Of a DNA stretch of 64,000 nucleotides, positions 20,265-32,664 are shown in pieces. The notes under the pieces are model-generated. The model did no database searches. It saw only the letters and a program-made list of their open reading frames with translations, and was not told the origin of the DNA. Each line of letters opens with the position of its first letter. The first letter of the stretch is position 1. Origin of the DNA: Aquarana catesbeiana (taxonomy: Eukaryota; Chordata; Amphibia; Anura; Ranidae); contig NC_133328.1 in NCBI RefSeq assembly GCF_042186555.1, forward strand, positions 496,957,106-497,021,105, in the 5' to 3' direction. The translations under genes were made by a program, and so were the position numbers.

Positions 20265-20275
20265 CGACTTCAGAG

Positions 20276-20898
20276 ACATGGTCATAATCATTTTTTTTTT
20301 TTTTTTTTTCACCCCACACGTGAATGTGACAGACACCAGGACCAGGACTATCCTTTTTCTTCTATGCAGTCCATACACTGTTTTCTTGAGAATGGCATAG
20401 AGACTAAAAAGTGTGATATTACTTACAAGAAATTAGAACATCAGTTCCAATATCCCTGTTTACCAGACATATATACCCCCTTCACCAAGAAGTGGGCGTA
20501 AAATAGCACTCTCCACAAGAAAAAAAATAGTTTGGCTCTTTCTGGCACTTTTTGTTTACATGTAACGATCAGTTTTTTTTTTTTGTTAGAAAATTACTTA
20601 GAACCCCAAACTTTTTTTTTTCTCTAAAGCAGAGGCCCTAGAGAATAAATTGGTAGGTTTTGTATAACCCAATTTTTTGTAAAACATAAAAGATGTTATG
20701 CCAAATAGATACCAAACATGTCACGGTTTAAAATTGTGCACACCCATGCTACTGTGACAGGTGACATCAATTTTACCATCCATAGGCGACGCTTTAAAAG
20801 CCTTTGCAGATTACTACTTTAGATTTGCAGAGGACTTGTAGAGCTAGAATTGCTGCCCATGATCTGACGTTCACAGCTATACCTCACATGTGAGAGCT

Positions 20899-20936
<38 letters not shown>

Positions 20937-21404
20937 TTTTCTTTTGATCACTTTTATTGCTGTCACAAGGAATGTAATCATCCCTTGTGACCGCAATAGG
21001 CACGTGACAGGTACGCTTTATGGCGGGATCTGAAGACTCCCAAATCCCACCTCTGCCCTTAATTCAAAACAGCAAGATCAGTGTTTTTGAATACTTTCCG
21101 TTTTTTTTTTTTAAAATGGCACTGTTGACATCCGTGTAAACCAAATTATGTCATGTCATCGCTTCCAGGCTACCATAGCGGAGACCTGATCAAAGCCAAT
21201 CCCAGCTTTGTTTGGGTGTTTGGCTATCTGGTGGACGTGCCAGTTGGTAGCTCAGGTCTCCCAGTGGGACAGGAGAGCCCAAGCAAGCCGCGTGAGGGGA
21301 ACATCCACTCCCGCTGCTTGTAATGGCAATTGAGCGGCTAATTGGCCACTCCGATAGCTCTTAAAAAAAAAAAAAACGGTACCAGGATGATGCCTGCGGC
21401 ATCT
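20276..21404. other. No gene; simple repeats only
   Basis: Contains poly-T at 20291-20309, a (GT)n tract at about 20900-20934 and T/A runs near 20572, 21099 and 21363. No coding family was recognised. Confidence 0.5.
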
Positions 21405-21412
21405 GTCTAGCT

Positions 21413-21597
21413 CAGTGGTTCTCAACTCCTGTCCTCAGGACCCACTGACAGGTCAGGTTTGCAAGATAACTGAAATACATCACAGGTGAAATCATTTGCT
21501 GCTCAGTGATTGCAGTATTCTAGTCTGCATCTCCCCAAGGTAATGCTTAAAATCTGGCCTGTTAGTGGGTCCTGAGGACAGGAGTTGAGAACCCCTG
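21413..21597. mobile_element. hAT MITE with perfect 8-bp target duplication
   Basis: CAGTGGTTCTCAACTCCTGT and its inverse AGTTGAGAACCCCTG form ends of about 40 bp. GTCTAGCT flanks both sides exactly (21405-21412, 21598-21605). Confidence 0.9.
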
Positions 21598-21605
21598 GTC
21601 TAGCT

Positions 21606-22539
21606 TAAACTCACATGAAAAATTACTTCCATAGTGTAATACAGTTAAAATACAAAGCGGTTTATTTTAAAATATAACTTCAAAAACAATGTATAGCTCC
21701 TTTTTAAAACTGTGTATCAGATCGGTTGCTCTGCGTGATGATTTTGCTTCAAGTCTATGCTTTTCGTTATTACAAATTCCTAGGGCTATGTCTGAGGGTT
21801 GTACAGTACGTTTTTACTGAGTAGCACTTGAATCCATTTATTTACTAGTTTGTAGGACACTGTGGGGTTGTTTGACTTTCTGACAGCTGCACTGAGGAAT
21901 GGGGGGGGGGGGGGGGGTGTTTGTAGATAGCACGGGGTTATATTGTTATTCAACCTAAGCTACACCTTCCCTCCTTTTTAAAACTCTTTCCTCGTTTGTT
22001 TTCTCCATGAGACAGATGGAGGACATTCTGATTCTCATTGTACTGATCTGACCCAGGTGGCTGTGATACTCTGACTTCACTAGACTCTTGGCAGAATCTT
22101 CGTAACCCCCCGATCATCTGGTTATCTTGTCCCAAGGACTGATTTGCCTCCTGCTTCTCGGTTGCTGGCTGTTGAAGCCCAGGTCCTGAGGGGCAGCAAC
22201 CTATAAGATTTGGTTATTCCTACACTCTAGCAAATAAACTCTAGCATTGTACCTAGAAGGCATATTTCTCTTGATAGATGTCTCTGGACTTTTCAGCATT
22301 AGGCATGTTTTTAAGATTTCCAGGACTACCTGTTCTTCTGTTCAGACCTTAGCTGATGTTGCCTTGTGTTGTAAGGTTCTTCAGGTGGCTCTCTAGATAC
22401 TGTTTAGCCCCCTTTGTTAGTCTGTTGTTTTTTGTGGATCTGTTAGCATTTTGTTGTGTTGCTCACCCCTTATTTGAAGTCCCTATTGATGTCCTCTTGT
22501 TACCAAACCACTGTGTCTAATAATGTACAGTTCAGTTTA
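21606..22539. other. No gene recognised
   Basis: Contains a G17 run (21901-21917) and T-rich text. Parts from about 22000 may be DIRS-flank sequence, but no motif could be assigned. Confidence 0.35.
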
Positions 22540-23103
22540 AGAAAGTAGGATTTGTTACTTCCTGTTAAATACTTTTCCCCTAATCATCTTTCAGGACAGC
22601 CACCTGAGAGACCTTGGCCCCTCTCCTCTGTAGGAAACACCATGCCAGCTATCTTTAAATTTCCTCCTTCCCTGCTGGCTCCTCAGTTATTTGTGTTTCC
22701 CCCAGAGGGGAGACACCACATGAAGAACCGGAGCCAGAAAAGGCAGGAGGCTTAGACTACAACCAGGAAGCTTACCTGGTTCAGCAATCGCTGCCCCCAA
22801 ATCTCTGACCAAATTTCCGGCGGAGGGCACCTCTGACTGACCCGCGTCTTCCGGGTCCGGCCACGGGACATTGGAAGGGGGCCAGGCGCGGGCTGGAGAG
22901 GAGCCGCATTGCTGTAGAAGACAGCACAGGCTTCGGTGGCGGCCCTGAGATGTCAGAAGCGGAGGGGAACCAGACTGCTCCAGCAGAAGCCAGCTCCAGC
23001 CACTCAAAGGTAGAGGCACCTAGGGTGGCAATTCCCTTACCATATTACACCCCCCCCCCCCCCCGCAAACAGATTGCATTGTTTTTGATACCTGCTCCTG
23101 TTT

Positions 23104-24470
23104 ATGTCTTGCAGAGCAAAACAGACAAACCCAGACCCCCTCCATAGCTCAAAGAGGAGGTGCCCCTCGTGTAAAACTACACTTGGGGACTCCTGTGGGA
23201 AAACTTTATGCAAGGAATGTATTGACAAATTAGTTCAGGAAAATTCCACTGAACAGGGTAGTGAGTTAGCGCCTTCAATTAAAGAACTTTCTAATACGTG
23301 TCAATCATTTAAAAAGTCCTCAGACTGGTCCTCTGCCAGTTCAGCAGGTAGCGTTATCAAAAACGTAAGTACTACCATCCACAAGAGCAGGCCCTCCAGC
23401 AGCCTCCAGGGAGGAGGCCGAGGAGGAGCCAGATAGCACAGCCTCTGGCTTCCAGGAATCAGAAGGGGAAGCTCTGGAAGGGGATTCCAGGAAGCCCTCC
23501 CGGTATAAGCTTTCACTGGAGGCGAAAACCTCCTGGGGGCCATTCATACCACTCTAGGTATTCAGTCAGAGAATAAAACCCTCTCACTGCAGGACCAAAT
23601 GTACCAGGGCCTGGGAGAACAAGAAAAAATTTCGCAGTTCATGAGGTCCTAGTGGAAGCAATAAAAAAGGAGGACCCGGAAAGGAAATCCTTCTTTTCAA
23701 AAGCATTAAAAACATGATTTCTATTTGCGGATGATCCAGCGTCAGTTTGGAACAAAACCCCTAAACTAGACGCAGCATTCTCCCGAGTCTTGAGGCATAC
23801 AGGTCTAGCCTTCGAAGATATGGGGGTTCTATCTGACACAATGGACAAAAGAATGGACTCCCTCCTAAAGAAGTCTTGGGTTTCTACAGTGGGGAGTCTA
23901 AAACCAGCTATGGCAGTAACAGTAATAGCCAGAAACGTAGAGTTCTGGCTAACTCGGATACAGACCCACATTGAGGAAGGAACACCAAAAGATCAGATTT
24001 TGTCTTTGTTTCCTACGTTCCTTGGGGGCATTACTTATATTGCAGATGCATCCACGGAGACAGTACGGATGGCCGCAAGGTCCTCGGCCTTATCCAACTC
24101 CGCAAGAAGAGCCTTGTGGCTAAAGACTTGGCAGGGGGACTGTGTGTCTAAAGCCAAGCTCTGTGGGATTCCATTTGCAGGGGACTTGCTGTTTTGGGGC
24201 CAGGGCTAGAATAAGTATTGGATCGCACGGCGGATAAGAAGAAAGTATTTCCGCTGAAGCGTAAACTGACCTGGGGACAGCTGCAACAAGGCAAGAAAAG
24301 GCCAAGAGTGGACGCAAAGTCTCGCTTTGGACCACCTAAGGCCGAAAACCAAAAAAGATCCTGGGGACAGAGAGGAAAGGGCAAAGGAGGAGCAATTTTT
24401 CATGCATCCCTATTGCTCAAAGTTGCTAGAAATGCCTAAGACTGGCAATAATAAAAACAAAGGAAGAAAC
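23104..24470 (+). pseudogene. DIRS ORF1 remnant
   Basis: The first part has a CPSCKTTLGDSCGKTLCKEC cysteine cluster (about 23155-23225). The second (23790-24209) carries the conserved Gag-like block GLAFEDMGVLSDTMDKRMD, ADASTETVRMAARS and LCGIPFAGDLLF, followed by a basic tail near 24230-24430. Frame changes separate the parts. Confidence 0.65.
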
Positions 24471-24479
24471 GTTACACCT

Positions 24480-25000
24480 TCAGTTCCAGGCTCTTCCTTT
24501 CGGCCTTTCCTCCTCACCTCGGATATTCACAAAAGTGATGGCGGAAGCCCTGGTGACACTCCGAATCACAGGCATTTCCATCATCGCCTATCTATTCAAC
24601 CTACTTCTCTTTGCAACCACCCCAGAAAAGTTGGCTAAGGATCTGAAATGCACCTAAGATTTTCTAGGAAAACTAGGTTGGTTGTTAAATATAGAGAAGT
24701 CCAATCTGATCCCCACCCAGCAGATTACACACTTGGGGTATATCCTAGACTCCGCACAACAGAGTGTTTTTGCTCAAGAAGGTACAAAAAATTCAAGAGG
24801 CAATGAAGATGTTGCAGAACAATCGACCATGCTCAATGAGATGGGCAATGTCCGCTTTGGGACTACTGACCTCTACAATCCCGGCAGTACAATGGGCGGG
24901 ATTACATTTTCGGCCTCTACAGATGTTTTATCTTAAACATATGGGATCACAGGCAAGAGTCGCTAGACACACAAGTGTGTATACCAACGCAATTGAAGAG
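24480..25000 (+). pseudogene. DIRS RT remnant with destroyed catalytic box
   Basis: After VMAEALVTLRITG, the position of the YLDD box reads YLFN (24580-24591), so both catalytic aspartates are gone. NIEKSNLIPTQQITHLGYIL follows (24691-24750), then thumb-like text to about 24980. The palm's first half is deleted. Confidence 0.7.
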
Positions 25001-26370
25001 GTCCTTATGGTGGTGGGAAGATCTGAGAATTTAACCAAGGGATGGATGTGAATCCTATCAGTCACCCAGATGGTGACTACAGACACAAGCAGGGTAGGGT
25101 GGGGCGACATCTAGGCACCCGGATAACACAAGGAGTGTGGAAAAATGAGGAGATGAAGAGATCATCGCATTGGAAGGAATTGAGGGCAGTTTTTTTTTTT
25201 TTTTTTTTTTTTTAGCACTCGGGTACTTCCAGAAATTGCTGAGAGGTCACCACATACAGATCAGGTTTGACAATTCTTCACTAGTTGCCTATGTAAACAA
25301 AGTAGGGGGAACAAGGAGCGGAACCTTGTGGTCACTGGCAGAAGAAATGTGAAATTGGGCAGAGAAGAATGTTCTTTCCCTGTCAGCAGTACACCTAAAA
25401 GGAGAACTGAACCTAGTAGCCGATTACCTCAGCAGGAATAAATTAAAGGAAAGCGACTGGATGTTAAATCAAGAGGTGTTCAGAATGATCACACAAAAAT
25501 GGGGAACCCCGCAAGTGGACCTATTTGCCTCAAAAGAAAACACGAAGGTTTGATCCTTCTTTTATTTGAAATGGATGGAGCACTTTGGGTGTACGCCCTG
25601 GCACAAAAATGGAGATTCGCCAAGTGTTATGCCTCCCCCCCCCGCCAGTGCTCCTACCAGCGGTGCTAACAAAATTCCAAACAGAGAACACCTCGCTGAT
25701 CCTTATGGCACCACACTGGCGGAGGAGACAATGGTTCTCTATTCTAAAAGAACTTGCTGCAGAACCCCCATGGATACTACCAATCCAGGAGGATCTCCTC
25801 TCCCAGGGCCCAGTGTAATGTTCCCAAGTAGAAAGGTGGAACCTCGCTGCTTGGTTTCTGAGGAGAAGTTGCTGAAAGCTAGGGGCTTCTCAAACCGCTT
25901 GATCAATACACTGCTGACTAGCAGGAAAACAGAGACTCGCACCATTTATAAAAAAAAAGTATGGGAACAGTTCAACAATTGGTGTACAGGAAATTCCTTT
26001 GAGGCACAGAGTTCAGTGGCAGTTTTAGAATTTCTGCAGTGCAGAGAAGACAAGGGCTTGAGCTTCAGCACATTAAAGAGCCAAGTATCAGCACTCTGTT
26101 TATCAGGAAAATAAACTAGCTTCCAACCCATGAATAGCTAATTTTTTTTTTTTTTTTAAGGCCCTGAGCAGATAGAGACCGCCTTTTCCTAAATGGGACC
26201 TGTCTTTGGTACTAGAAACCCTGACGGGGGACCCATTTGAACCACAAGAAAATTGTTCAATTGCTGACACTTAAAGATGGAAGCTCTATCAATCAGTCCT
26301 TTTTCAGGTTTTTCGATCTGATAGTTTTTAAGATGGATCTGGTCTTTTTGCCCAAATTACCCTCAAAATT
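25000..26370 (+). pseudogene. DIRS RNase H, methylase-like and recombinase remnants
   Basis: TTDTSRVGWG at about 25075 marks RNase H. LILMAPHWRRRQWF (25700-25740) marks the methylase-like segment. A recombinase N-terminal block (SNRLINTLLTSRKTETRTIYKKKVW, then AVLEFLQCREDKGLS) lies in 25850-26114. The catalytic R-HxxR-Y half is absent. Confidence 0.65.
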
Positions 26371-26909
26371 TAATAGAGAAAGCAAGAGAGGGGGGGAGGC
26401 ACCAACTAAATAAATCCTACTGGTTTCAGTGTATCTGTGTAAGGTGTACACTTACAAGTCCATGAGGTGCAGATGCCCATCAATGATTGAAACGTCCTGG
26501 AGTACTTTGATGCCATGGGGATGTTGTATTCAGTCACAGGCCTCTGTGTAGTATGCGCTTGACAGGAAGCTCCACGCTGACCAGTCTGGAACGTGGAAGC
26601 AGATGTGATGTCATCACGGCAGGGCTGGAATCCAAGCTGGGGATTGCAATGCAGGAATGTACAGGCTACGTGCTCGGAGCTCACAGCTCCTTCTACTGGC
26701 CTACTGCTCTTCGGAGGAGAGCAATTTAAGTACCTGGGCAAGACATCTGCGGCCAAGGAACTATAAAGGCCAGCAGACCAACAATTGAAAAAAATCTTTT
26801 AAAAACATATGTTTAATGAAAAAATAAAATGTATAAAAAGATGAAAGAATTTTAAAAAGAACTAAAATGCACTATAATAATCATGTAATGGAACACATTG
26901 TAATACATA
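26371..26909. other. No gene recognised
   Basis: Intermediate to A/T-rich DNA. An open minus-strand frame of 116 codons (26406-26756) has no recognisable family and is treated as chance. Confidence 0.4.
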
Positions 26910-27446
26910 TAGAAAAATTGGTTGGAGATCTATACTCACTATTAGTAAACACAACACTGGGTGTTCAATATATCTGTGTGATGTCCCAAAATTTGCAGGT
27001 TCACCAATAATAAGTGTGGTCTCTGTGGCTAAATTACTATAGAGAGAATTTTTTTTTTTTTTTTCAGGAGAAGACTCCCACTGAGAAGAGACACAGGCGG
27101 ACCATGCTGCTTAATAAGGGATAGATTTTATTCGAAAAATATATTTAATACAAAAAGAGCCAAGACCAGGTACCCACCACCAACACCAAGATCATATTAA
27201 AATTAGACAACGTTGTCTGTTTAAGAGCAGCTGCATCACTCTTCAATCATGCATGCACACACCTATAACAAGGCTATTGTTAATGGGATTAAATAGTTTT
27301 TGTGGATCAGACTAATGGTTTCAGTGACATGCAACATACATGACAAAGTCCGTCCAGTCACTGAAAAATGTATCCCTTATTAAGTAGCATGGTCCGCCTG
27401 TGTCTTTTCTCAGTGGGATTCTTCCCCTGAAAAAATTTTTTTCTCT
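26910..27446 (-). mobile_element. Small palindromic element with 15-bp target duplication
   Basis: ACATTGTAATACATA flanks both sides (26895-26909, 27447-27461). Arms 27041-27123 and 27371-27446 are inverted (GGCGGACCATGCTGCTTAAT / ATTAAG..GCATGGTCCGCC, GAAGA..CCCACTGAGAA). The right arm is flush with the duplication, while about 130 bases separate the left arm from it. That layout, read on the minus strand, matches the Penelope-like element at 1001-6713, but no protein is encoded and the arms are unrelated in sequence. Confidence 0.65.
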
Positions 27447-27769
27447 ACATTGTAATACATACTGTTGGGAATGGTTGTAAGAAAAAGGATACAAGTGGGA
27501 ATGGAGGGGAGGGGGGGGGGTTGTTCTTTTAGGACAAGGAGTTACTTACTATGCGTATAAGCTACCACCACCTCCAACTTGTGAGGAACTCGATGTCCAG
27601 GAATAAGTGAAAAACGACCGAAAAAATTATGCTGTAAAACACCAAAGAAAATAGGGGATTTTAAAGCGGTAAGAAAGGTGAGCAGAAAAAAAAGCCGATC
27701 ACCGGCTTCAGTGCAAGGGACATCGGTCCCAAAGAGGAAGAGGTGAAGCCGCCTCATCTGTGCCCACCA

Positions 27770-28260
27770 ATACCGCCTTCCAGTGCCACCTGCCATTGCC
27801 CACACAGTGCCACGAATCAGTGCATACGTGACAGCAATCAGTGCCCACCAGTGGTGCCAATCATCTCATCAGTGTCACCTAGCAGTGCTGCCTATCAGTG
27901 CCCACCAATACCACCTCATTAGTGCCCACCAATGCCACCTCATCAGTGCCGCCTCATCGGTGCCCATCAGTGCAGCCTCATCAGCGTACATCAATGAAGG
28001 AGAAAAATTACCTGTTTGCAAAATTTATTACCAAAATATAAAATGATTTTTTTTTTTTTTTTTTCTTTTCAATTTAAAAAAAAAAACCCCAAAGGTGATC
28101 AAATACCACCAAAAGAAAGCTCTATCTGTGGGAAGAAATTATAAAACATTCATTTGGGTACAGTGTTGTATGACCGCGCAATTGTCGTTCAAAAAGTGAC
28201 AGCTCTAAAAGTTGAAAATTGGTCTGGGCAGGAGGGGGTTTAGGTGCCCAGTAAGCAAGT
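27770..28260. repeat. Ranid-type dispersed repeat fragment with CAGTGCC tandem array
   Basis: About 220 bases of degenerate tandem (T/G)CCACCTCATCAGTGCCCACCA units (27770-27990) lead into the segment TGATCAAATACCACCAAAAGAAAGCTC...TGACCGCGCAATTGTC, which is shared with the copies at 45409-46055 and 47219-49292. Confidence 0.7.
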
Positions 28261-28845
28261 GGTTAATTAGGTTTTTTGATTGCTGTCTCTGAGATTCTAA
28301 AAATGTCCTCTCTAATTTGGACTAAAACATAGAAAGTTTTGACTTCAATTATATTTAAACTATAATAGGCACACTGGTAACATGTTTGGCTTTAAAGTGT
28401 ATGGGAAAATCTAACAATGACATAAACAGCAAGACTATGTTTCCAGCTATCTGCGTGGAGAACACAAGCAAAATTCCACATGTTCCTGAACCGCTGAGAA
28501 TTGGTCTGCACTTCAGCAGAGGTACCATTAACTCCTAATGGCATTCTCATGCATTAGCAGCTGAGGCGGGATTTTTTTTAAAAAGGGTCAAGGAATTTGT
28601 TTCCCGTGCTTCTTGCAGGTAGGCCATTAAAATAATTAGGTTGCCATACCCTTGACATGCACGTGCAAACATGCTTGCACACATGTGAACCGAGCTTTAC
28701 AGCTCCATACCTCTCCTATTATTTTTATTTCATTATATAGATTTGTACGTAACCTATTATTCTGATTGCTGCTTAGATTGAATACATTTTTTATAATGCA
28801 TACTAACATTTACTAAGTTTGCTAATGTTTTATATAGGATTTTGA

Positions 28846-28897
<52 letters not shown>

Positions 28898-30914
28898 ATA
28901 TTATATAGATAGATAAAAATACACGAACAGAGTATATTCATTTTTATGTTTTTTTCAAAAAACATTTAATATATGACAAAGTGTATCTAGAGAACTAGGG
29001 GTTAGCCAAAGAGCTGAGGCTGCATTCCCAGAGGTTTTGGCTGAACCATCGGATAGGTGTATAGCCTCACGCAGCGTGAAAGCTGCATCTGCTTATTGGA
29101 AAGGAGGCTATGTTTATATTGTGTATATTTTTTGTTTACTAAAAAAAATATATTTTTTTACATGTTATTTTTAATATGTACAGAACAACTCTACATTTTC
29201 TCTGCAGAAGTGCTCCACTATGTACAATATAGTATACTTTTTATGGTCCATAAAATTGGGGTGCTTTTTTACATAAGTACCTCTGTTGCTAGGAGTAGTA
29301 AACATGCTTCTTCCTTATACTCAATGCAGATATTTGGAAACAACATACAAGATGTACATTGTCTCTTGATATATAATTTTATTATTTATATTTTTAAATA
29401 TTTTTTACTTGGTCATTGCAGTGCCATGGTGATTGCTTCTGGCCTGTATACATGATCTGAAAATCAGACAACAGATCGCCCGACTTTTTTCGCTTAATAG
29501 CCGCAAGTAGAAATTGAGTAGGTTACTAAAGTCACGAAAATTATTGTACGACAGAAATAAATCGGAAGTGATTTCATGTGTTGTAATGTATTTGTATTGT
29601 ATTTTCGAATGACAACTGTACTGACTAAATGAAAATCGTACAATCTGGTATCGTACCAGGAAAATCTTTGTGCTTGTCCGATCGAAAAATATCGGATGAA
29701 TTGTCGTGATTGGCTCTCGAAAGCTCTGTACGATCCGATTATCGTACGATCGCGTCGAAAGCAGTACTTTTCGTCCTATTTTCGGATCGGACACAGGGAC
29801 ACATGCACAGGACACAGGGAGGCATGCAGCTGCAGATGGGCATTGTTGACCCTCTTTTCCACTTACAGTAGCTGCTGCATTTCTCACCCTCGGCTTATAC
29901 TCGGGTCAATAAGTTTTTCCTAGTTTTTTTGTGGTAAATTAGGGGTCTTGGCTTATATTCGGAACGACCTATACTGGAGTATATACGGTATATTAAAAAC
30001 CACATTACTAACCCATGTTTGGAAAAAGAGAATTTTAGCTGTTCTTGCGTGTCTGAACTGTTTCATGCTATTGCTGTAAAATCTGATATTTTTTATCATT
30101 CACAATGTCGTGGGGACATCTGCAGTGTTTCAGAACAGCGTTGGAAGATATTAATTCTTGTGTTCTGAGCTGTTTTATCTGAAAAATAAAACCATGAAAG
30201 CCAAGGTCACATGTTTACTACACATTGACTTCTTTTTAAGTGGTGAGTTTATGTAGTTGGCAGAATTCTCAAGAAGGTTACTCTGTTAAAACGGAATGGC
30301 TGGGAAATGTAATAATTTCTTTACTGACACAGCTTTGGTTAAAGATGGTAGTAAACACTCGATGCTTTGTAAATTCCAGTGCATTAGTTGATGTTTGACC
30401 CAATTGTAAGTGTATGTATGTCTTAATGGAAATCTACTTGGGTAACTTGGACCTACAATAAACAGTATTCTATTCTCTAATACAAAGAACATGTCCTACA
30501 ATTTTCACTCTTTTATAAATCAGATTTTAGATGTGCTTTAAAACCACAAAAATAATCTGCATCGTTTTTAAATTGCTCAGCTTTTGTATTAATGGTAACC
30601 ATTATAAGAAATGTATTTTAAAATCATAACGGCTTCAATTTCAGAGCTTTTTCCTTCAGGAAAAAAAGAAGTGGTTAAGGAGGTTGTCTACTTATGAGAA
30701 AATTATTATCATGTGCTTGTACGTGTCCTGCACTATCCGTTTTTATCCATGAAACCTAGTACACCTGATGCAGTTAGTACAAGGACCACAGCATTTGGTA
30801 TCCCACAATTATCTCTGCAGCAGGTAACATCGGTATCCTCAGGTATTTGGCACAGCTAATATCCCCTGGCCAACAGAACCACACACACACACACAGAGTT
30901 GAGTTGGTGGTTTA
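28261..30914. other. Mostly unique sequence, no gene; small repeats
   Basis: Holds a (GT)n tract (28850-28891) and a fragment of a CTCGGCTTATACTCGGGT...TATACGGTA type short repeat (29888-29992). No conserved exon was found. Longer minus-strand frames (29405-29887, 30856-31107) lack family motifs. Confidence 0.45.
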
Positions 30915-31145
30915 ATGCTCCGTTTCCACTTGTGTAGCGTGTCCTGCGACTTGAGACTGCAAAGTCGCATGACAAGTCGTACCCCATGATTTCCAATGAG
31001 TACCGTTCATATATGTGCAACTTCAATGTAGTCCCTGCACTACTTTGGTCCCACTTTGATGCAACTTGAGGTCCATAGACCTCAAGAATACACAGGCAAT
31101 GCTTCAAGTCGCATCAAATTCACGCAAAATAGTGGAAACCTAGGC
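30915..31145. mobile_element. Harbinger-like MITE of the TTCACAC/TTTCCAC-end type
   Basis: Ends near TGCTCCGTTTCCACTTGTG and AGTGGAAACCTAGGCTTAA are inverted. The interior shares GCGACTTG, AAAGTCGCA and ACTACTTTGGTC with the copy at 52993-53250. Confidence 0.5.
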
Positions 31146-32193
31146 TTAAAGGCACTATAAAGGCACTATAATGGTTTTGGTCCAGGTTTATTTTTTCCTT
31201 TTTATATTTGTTTTAAATGTTTGTTATTCTGTATTTGTATATAGACCGATGAAGATGATTCGCTGCTTTTAAGTTTCTGCTATAAGCAACATATTTTTTT
31301 TTCAACAGCCGGAGCTAAGGAGAGCCTGGAAAACTTGTGAAAAGGAGCTGAGAGTGCTACCTGCTGGCCTTGTATTAAAATACAAAATATTGATATGCAA
31401 TCATTTAATTATATTTATCTGACTCAAAAAATAAAAATAAATTTTATTTTTTTTGTCTGACTATTATAACTAGAGAAACAACCAGGAACACTGAGCAGAA
31501 AGCTGTCACATTTAGCGGTTGTAGTAATACTGCTACTAAATGTTTCACTTCACTTTGCAGCTGGAGGTTCTTTTGACTGAGCACCTATTTGTTCAGCCAT
31601 TTGCACAGGAATCTCTATAGACAAAGTACACAATAACGCTGAGGTCTCCGTCATATTATTTCCAATGCTGATAGAATTAGTGTTAAGCTATTTTCCTGTT
31701 GGTGAATATTCTTTAACTCCTATGGTTGAATGTTCTTATGTCCATTTTTCACCTAGGATGATTTGTTAGAAAATGTTACATTCTTTCAGTAAAGGGCAAC
31801 AAATAGAAACTGACATTACACTCATATTAGACATTACGGGCATTATTCATTACATTGGGCAAATGATATTTTTTCCCTAATTATGCATTTATTATTTTTT
31901 CCCTCAGGCGCCTGCAAAGCATTGCAGCCACGATCAGTGGCTCAGAGGTGCAATGCCAGGATCCTGCAGATAAGCCCTGCAGCTTTCAGCCCATACCTCT
32001 GATACGGGCTGACTGTTTACAAGCTGCAGGGCTTGTGAATGAACTACAAAGAGTGCTCATCAGCACCCTTGCAGTCCATTGAGAACTACATGCCTTCAGC
32101 CGCAATGGCTGATGGTACTTGTAGTTCTCTCATTCACAGATTGCTGTAAATGGCACGGCCACGTGGGTGGAGCCCAGCATGGGCGTGCTATTT
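31146..32193. other. No gene recognised
   Basis: A/T-rich, with GC-richer text from 31900 containing fold-back words (GCAGGGCTT / AAGCCCTGC). No coding family. Confidence 0.4.
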
Positions 32194-32664
32194 TTAAAGG
32201 GGAGTTCCAGTAGTTTTTGCGTTTATTAAAAGTCAGTAGCTACAAAAAAGTGTAGCTGCTGACTTCATCATGGGACTCACCTGTCCCATGATGAAGCGAT
32301 GCGACCGCCGGAACCCACTCGGTTCTCTCCCTTGCCTCTTTCCGGCGCCAGTATCACAAGTGTGGGCACCCAGTTGTGACAGCTTGTGGCTTCAGCCAGG
32401 TGCAAATGCGCAAGTCACGCTGCACCTCCTCAATGGCCGGCCAATCTTCTGGGACCTGACACGTCGCCCAGAAAATTGCAGGGAGGGAGGGGGAGAGGAG
32501 AACTTCCACTCGAGTCATAGAGGCGGCCCGAGCAGAAGTGGGAATGGGATACCTGTCAAAACTAGGTACCCACCCCCACCAAAAGAAATGACATGCCAAA
32601 TGTGGCATGTAAAAGGGGTAAGTCCTTAAAGCGTAACTTCCACTTTTGGGTGGAATTAGGTTTA
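32194..32664. repeat. MITE-B, copy 1
   Basis: TTAAAGGGGAGTTCCA at the left and GGTGGAATTAGGTTTAA at the right are degenerate inverted ends. It shares GTCAGTAGCTAC, GACATGCCAAATGTGGCATG and ACTTTTGGGTGGAA with 44126-44564. Confidence 0.7.

Larger units (their letters stand above)
14760..20275 (-). mobile_element. DIRS retrotransposon with ITRs, nearly complete, broken ORFs
   Basis: Terminal inverted repeats (14795-14894 and 20170-20264) surround, on the minus strand, an ORF1/Gag-like region, RT-RNase H, a DNA-methylase-like region and a tyrosine recombinase. Beside the recombinase is a segment complementary to both ends (about 15005-15094). This is the DIRS plan: replication through a circular intermediate joined by the internal complementary region and integration by recombinase rather than integrase, hence no target duplication. 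All frames carry shifts or stops, so it is defective. Confidence 0.85.
22560..26370 (+). mobile_element. Third DIRS copy, heavily decayed
   Basis: A terminal-repeat-like start (TCATCTTTCAGGACAGCCACCTGAGAGACC, 22585-22614) is followed by ORF1, RT, RNase H and recombinase remnants in DIRS order on the plus strand. Most of the RT N-terminal half is missing between 24470 and 24500. A T27 tract (about 25188-25214) interrupts RNase H. The recombinase catalytic half is lost after about 26350. No right ITR was found. Confidence 0.7.

Noticed and set aside
26406..26756. 116-codon minus-strand frame as a gene
   Set aside because: There is no recognisable domain or splice context, and it sits beside a decayed DIRS in noncoding DNA.
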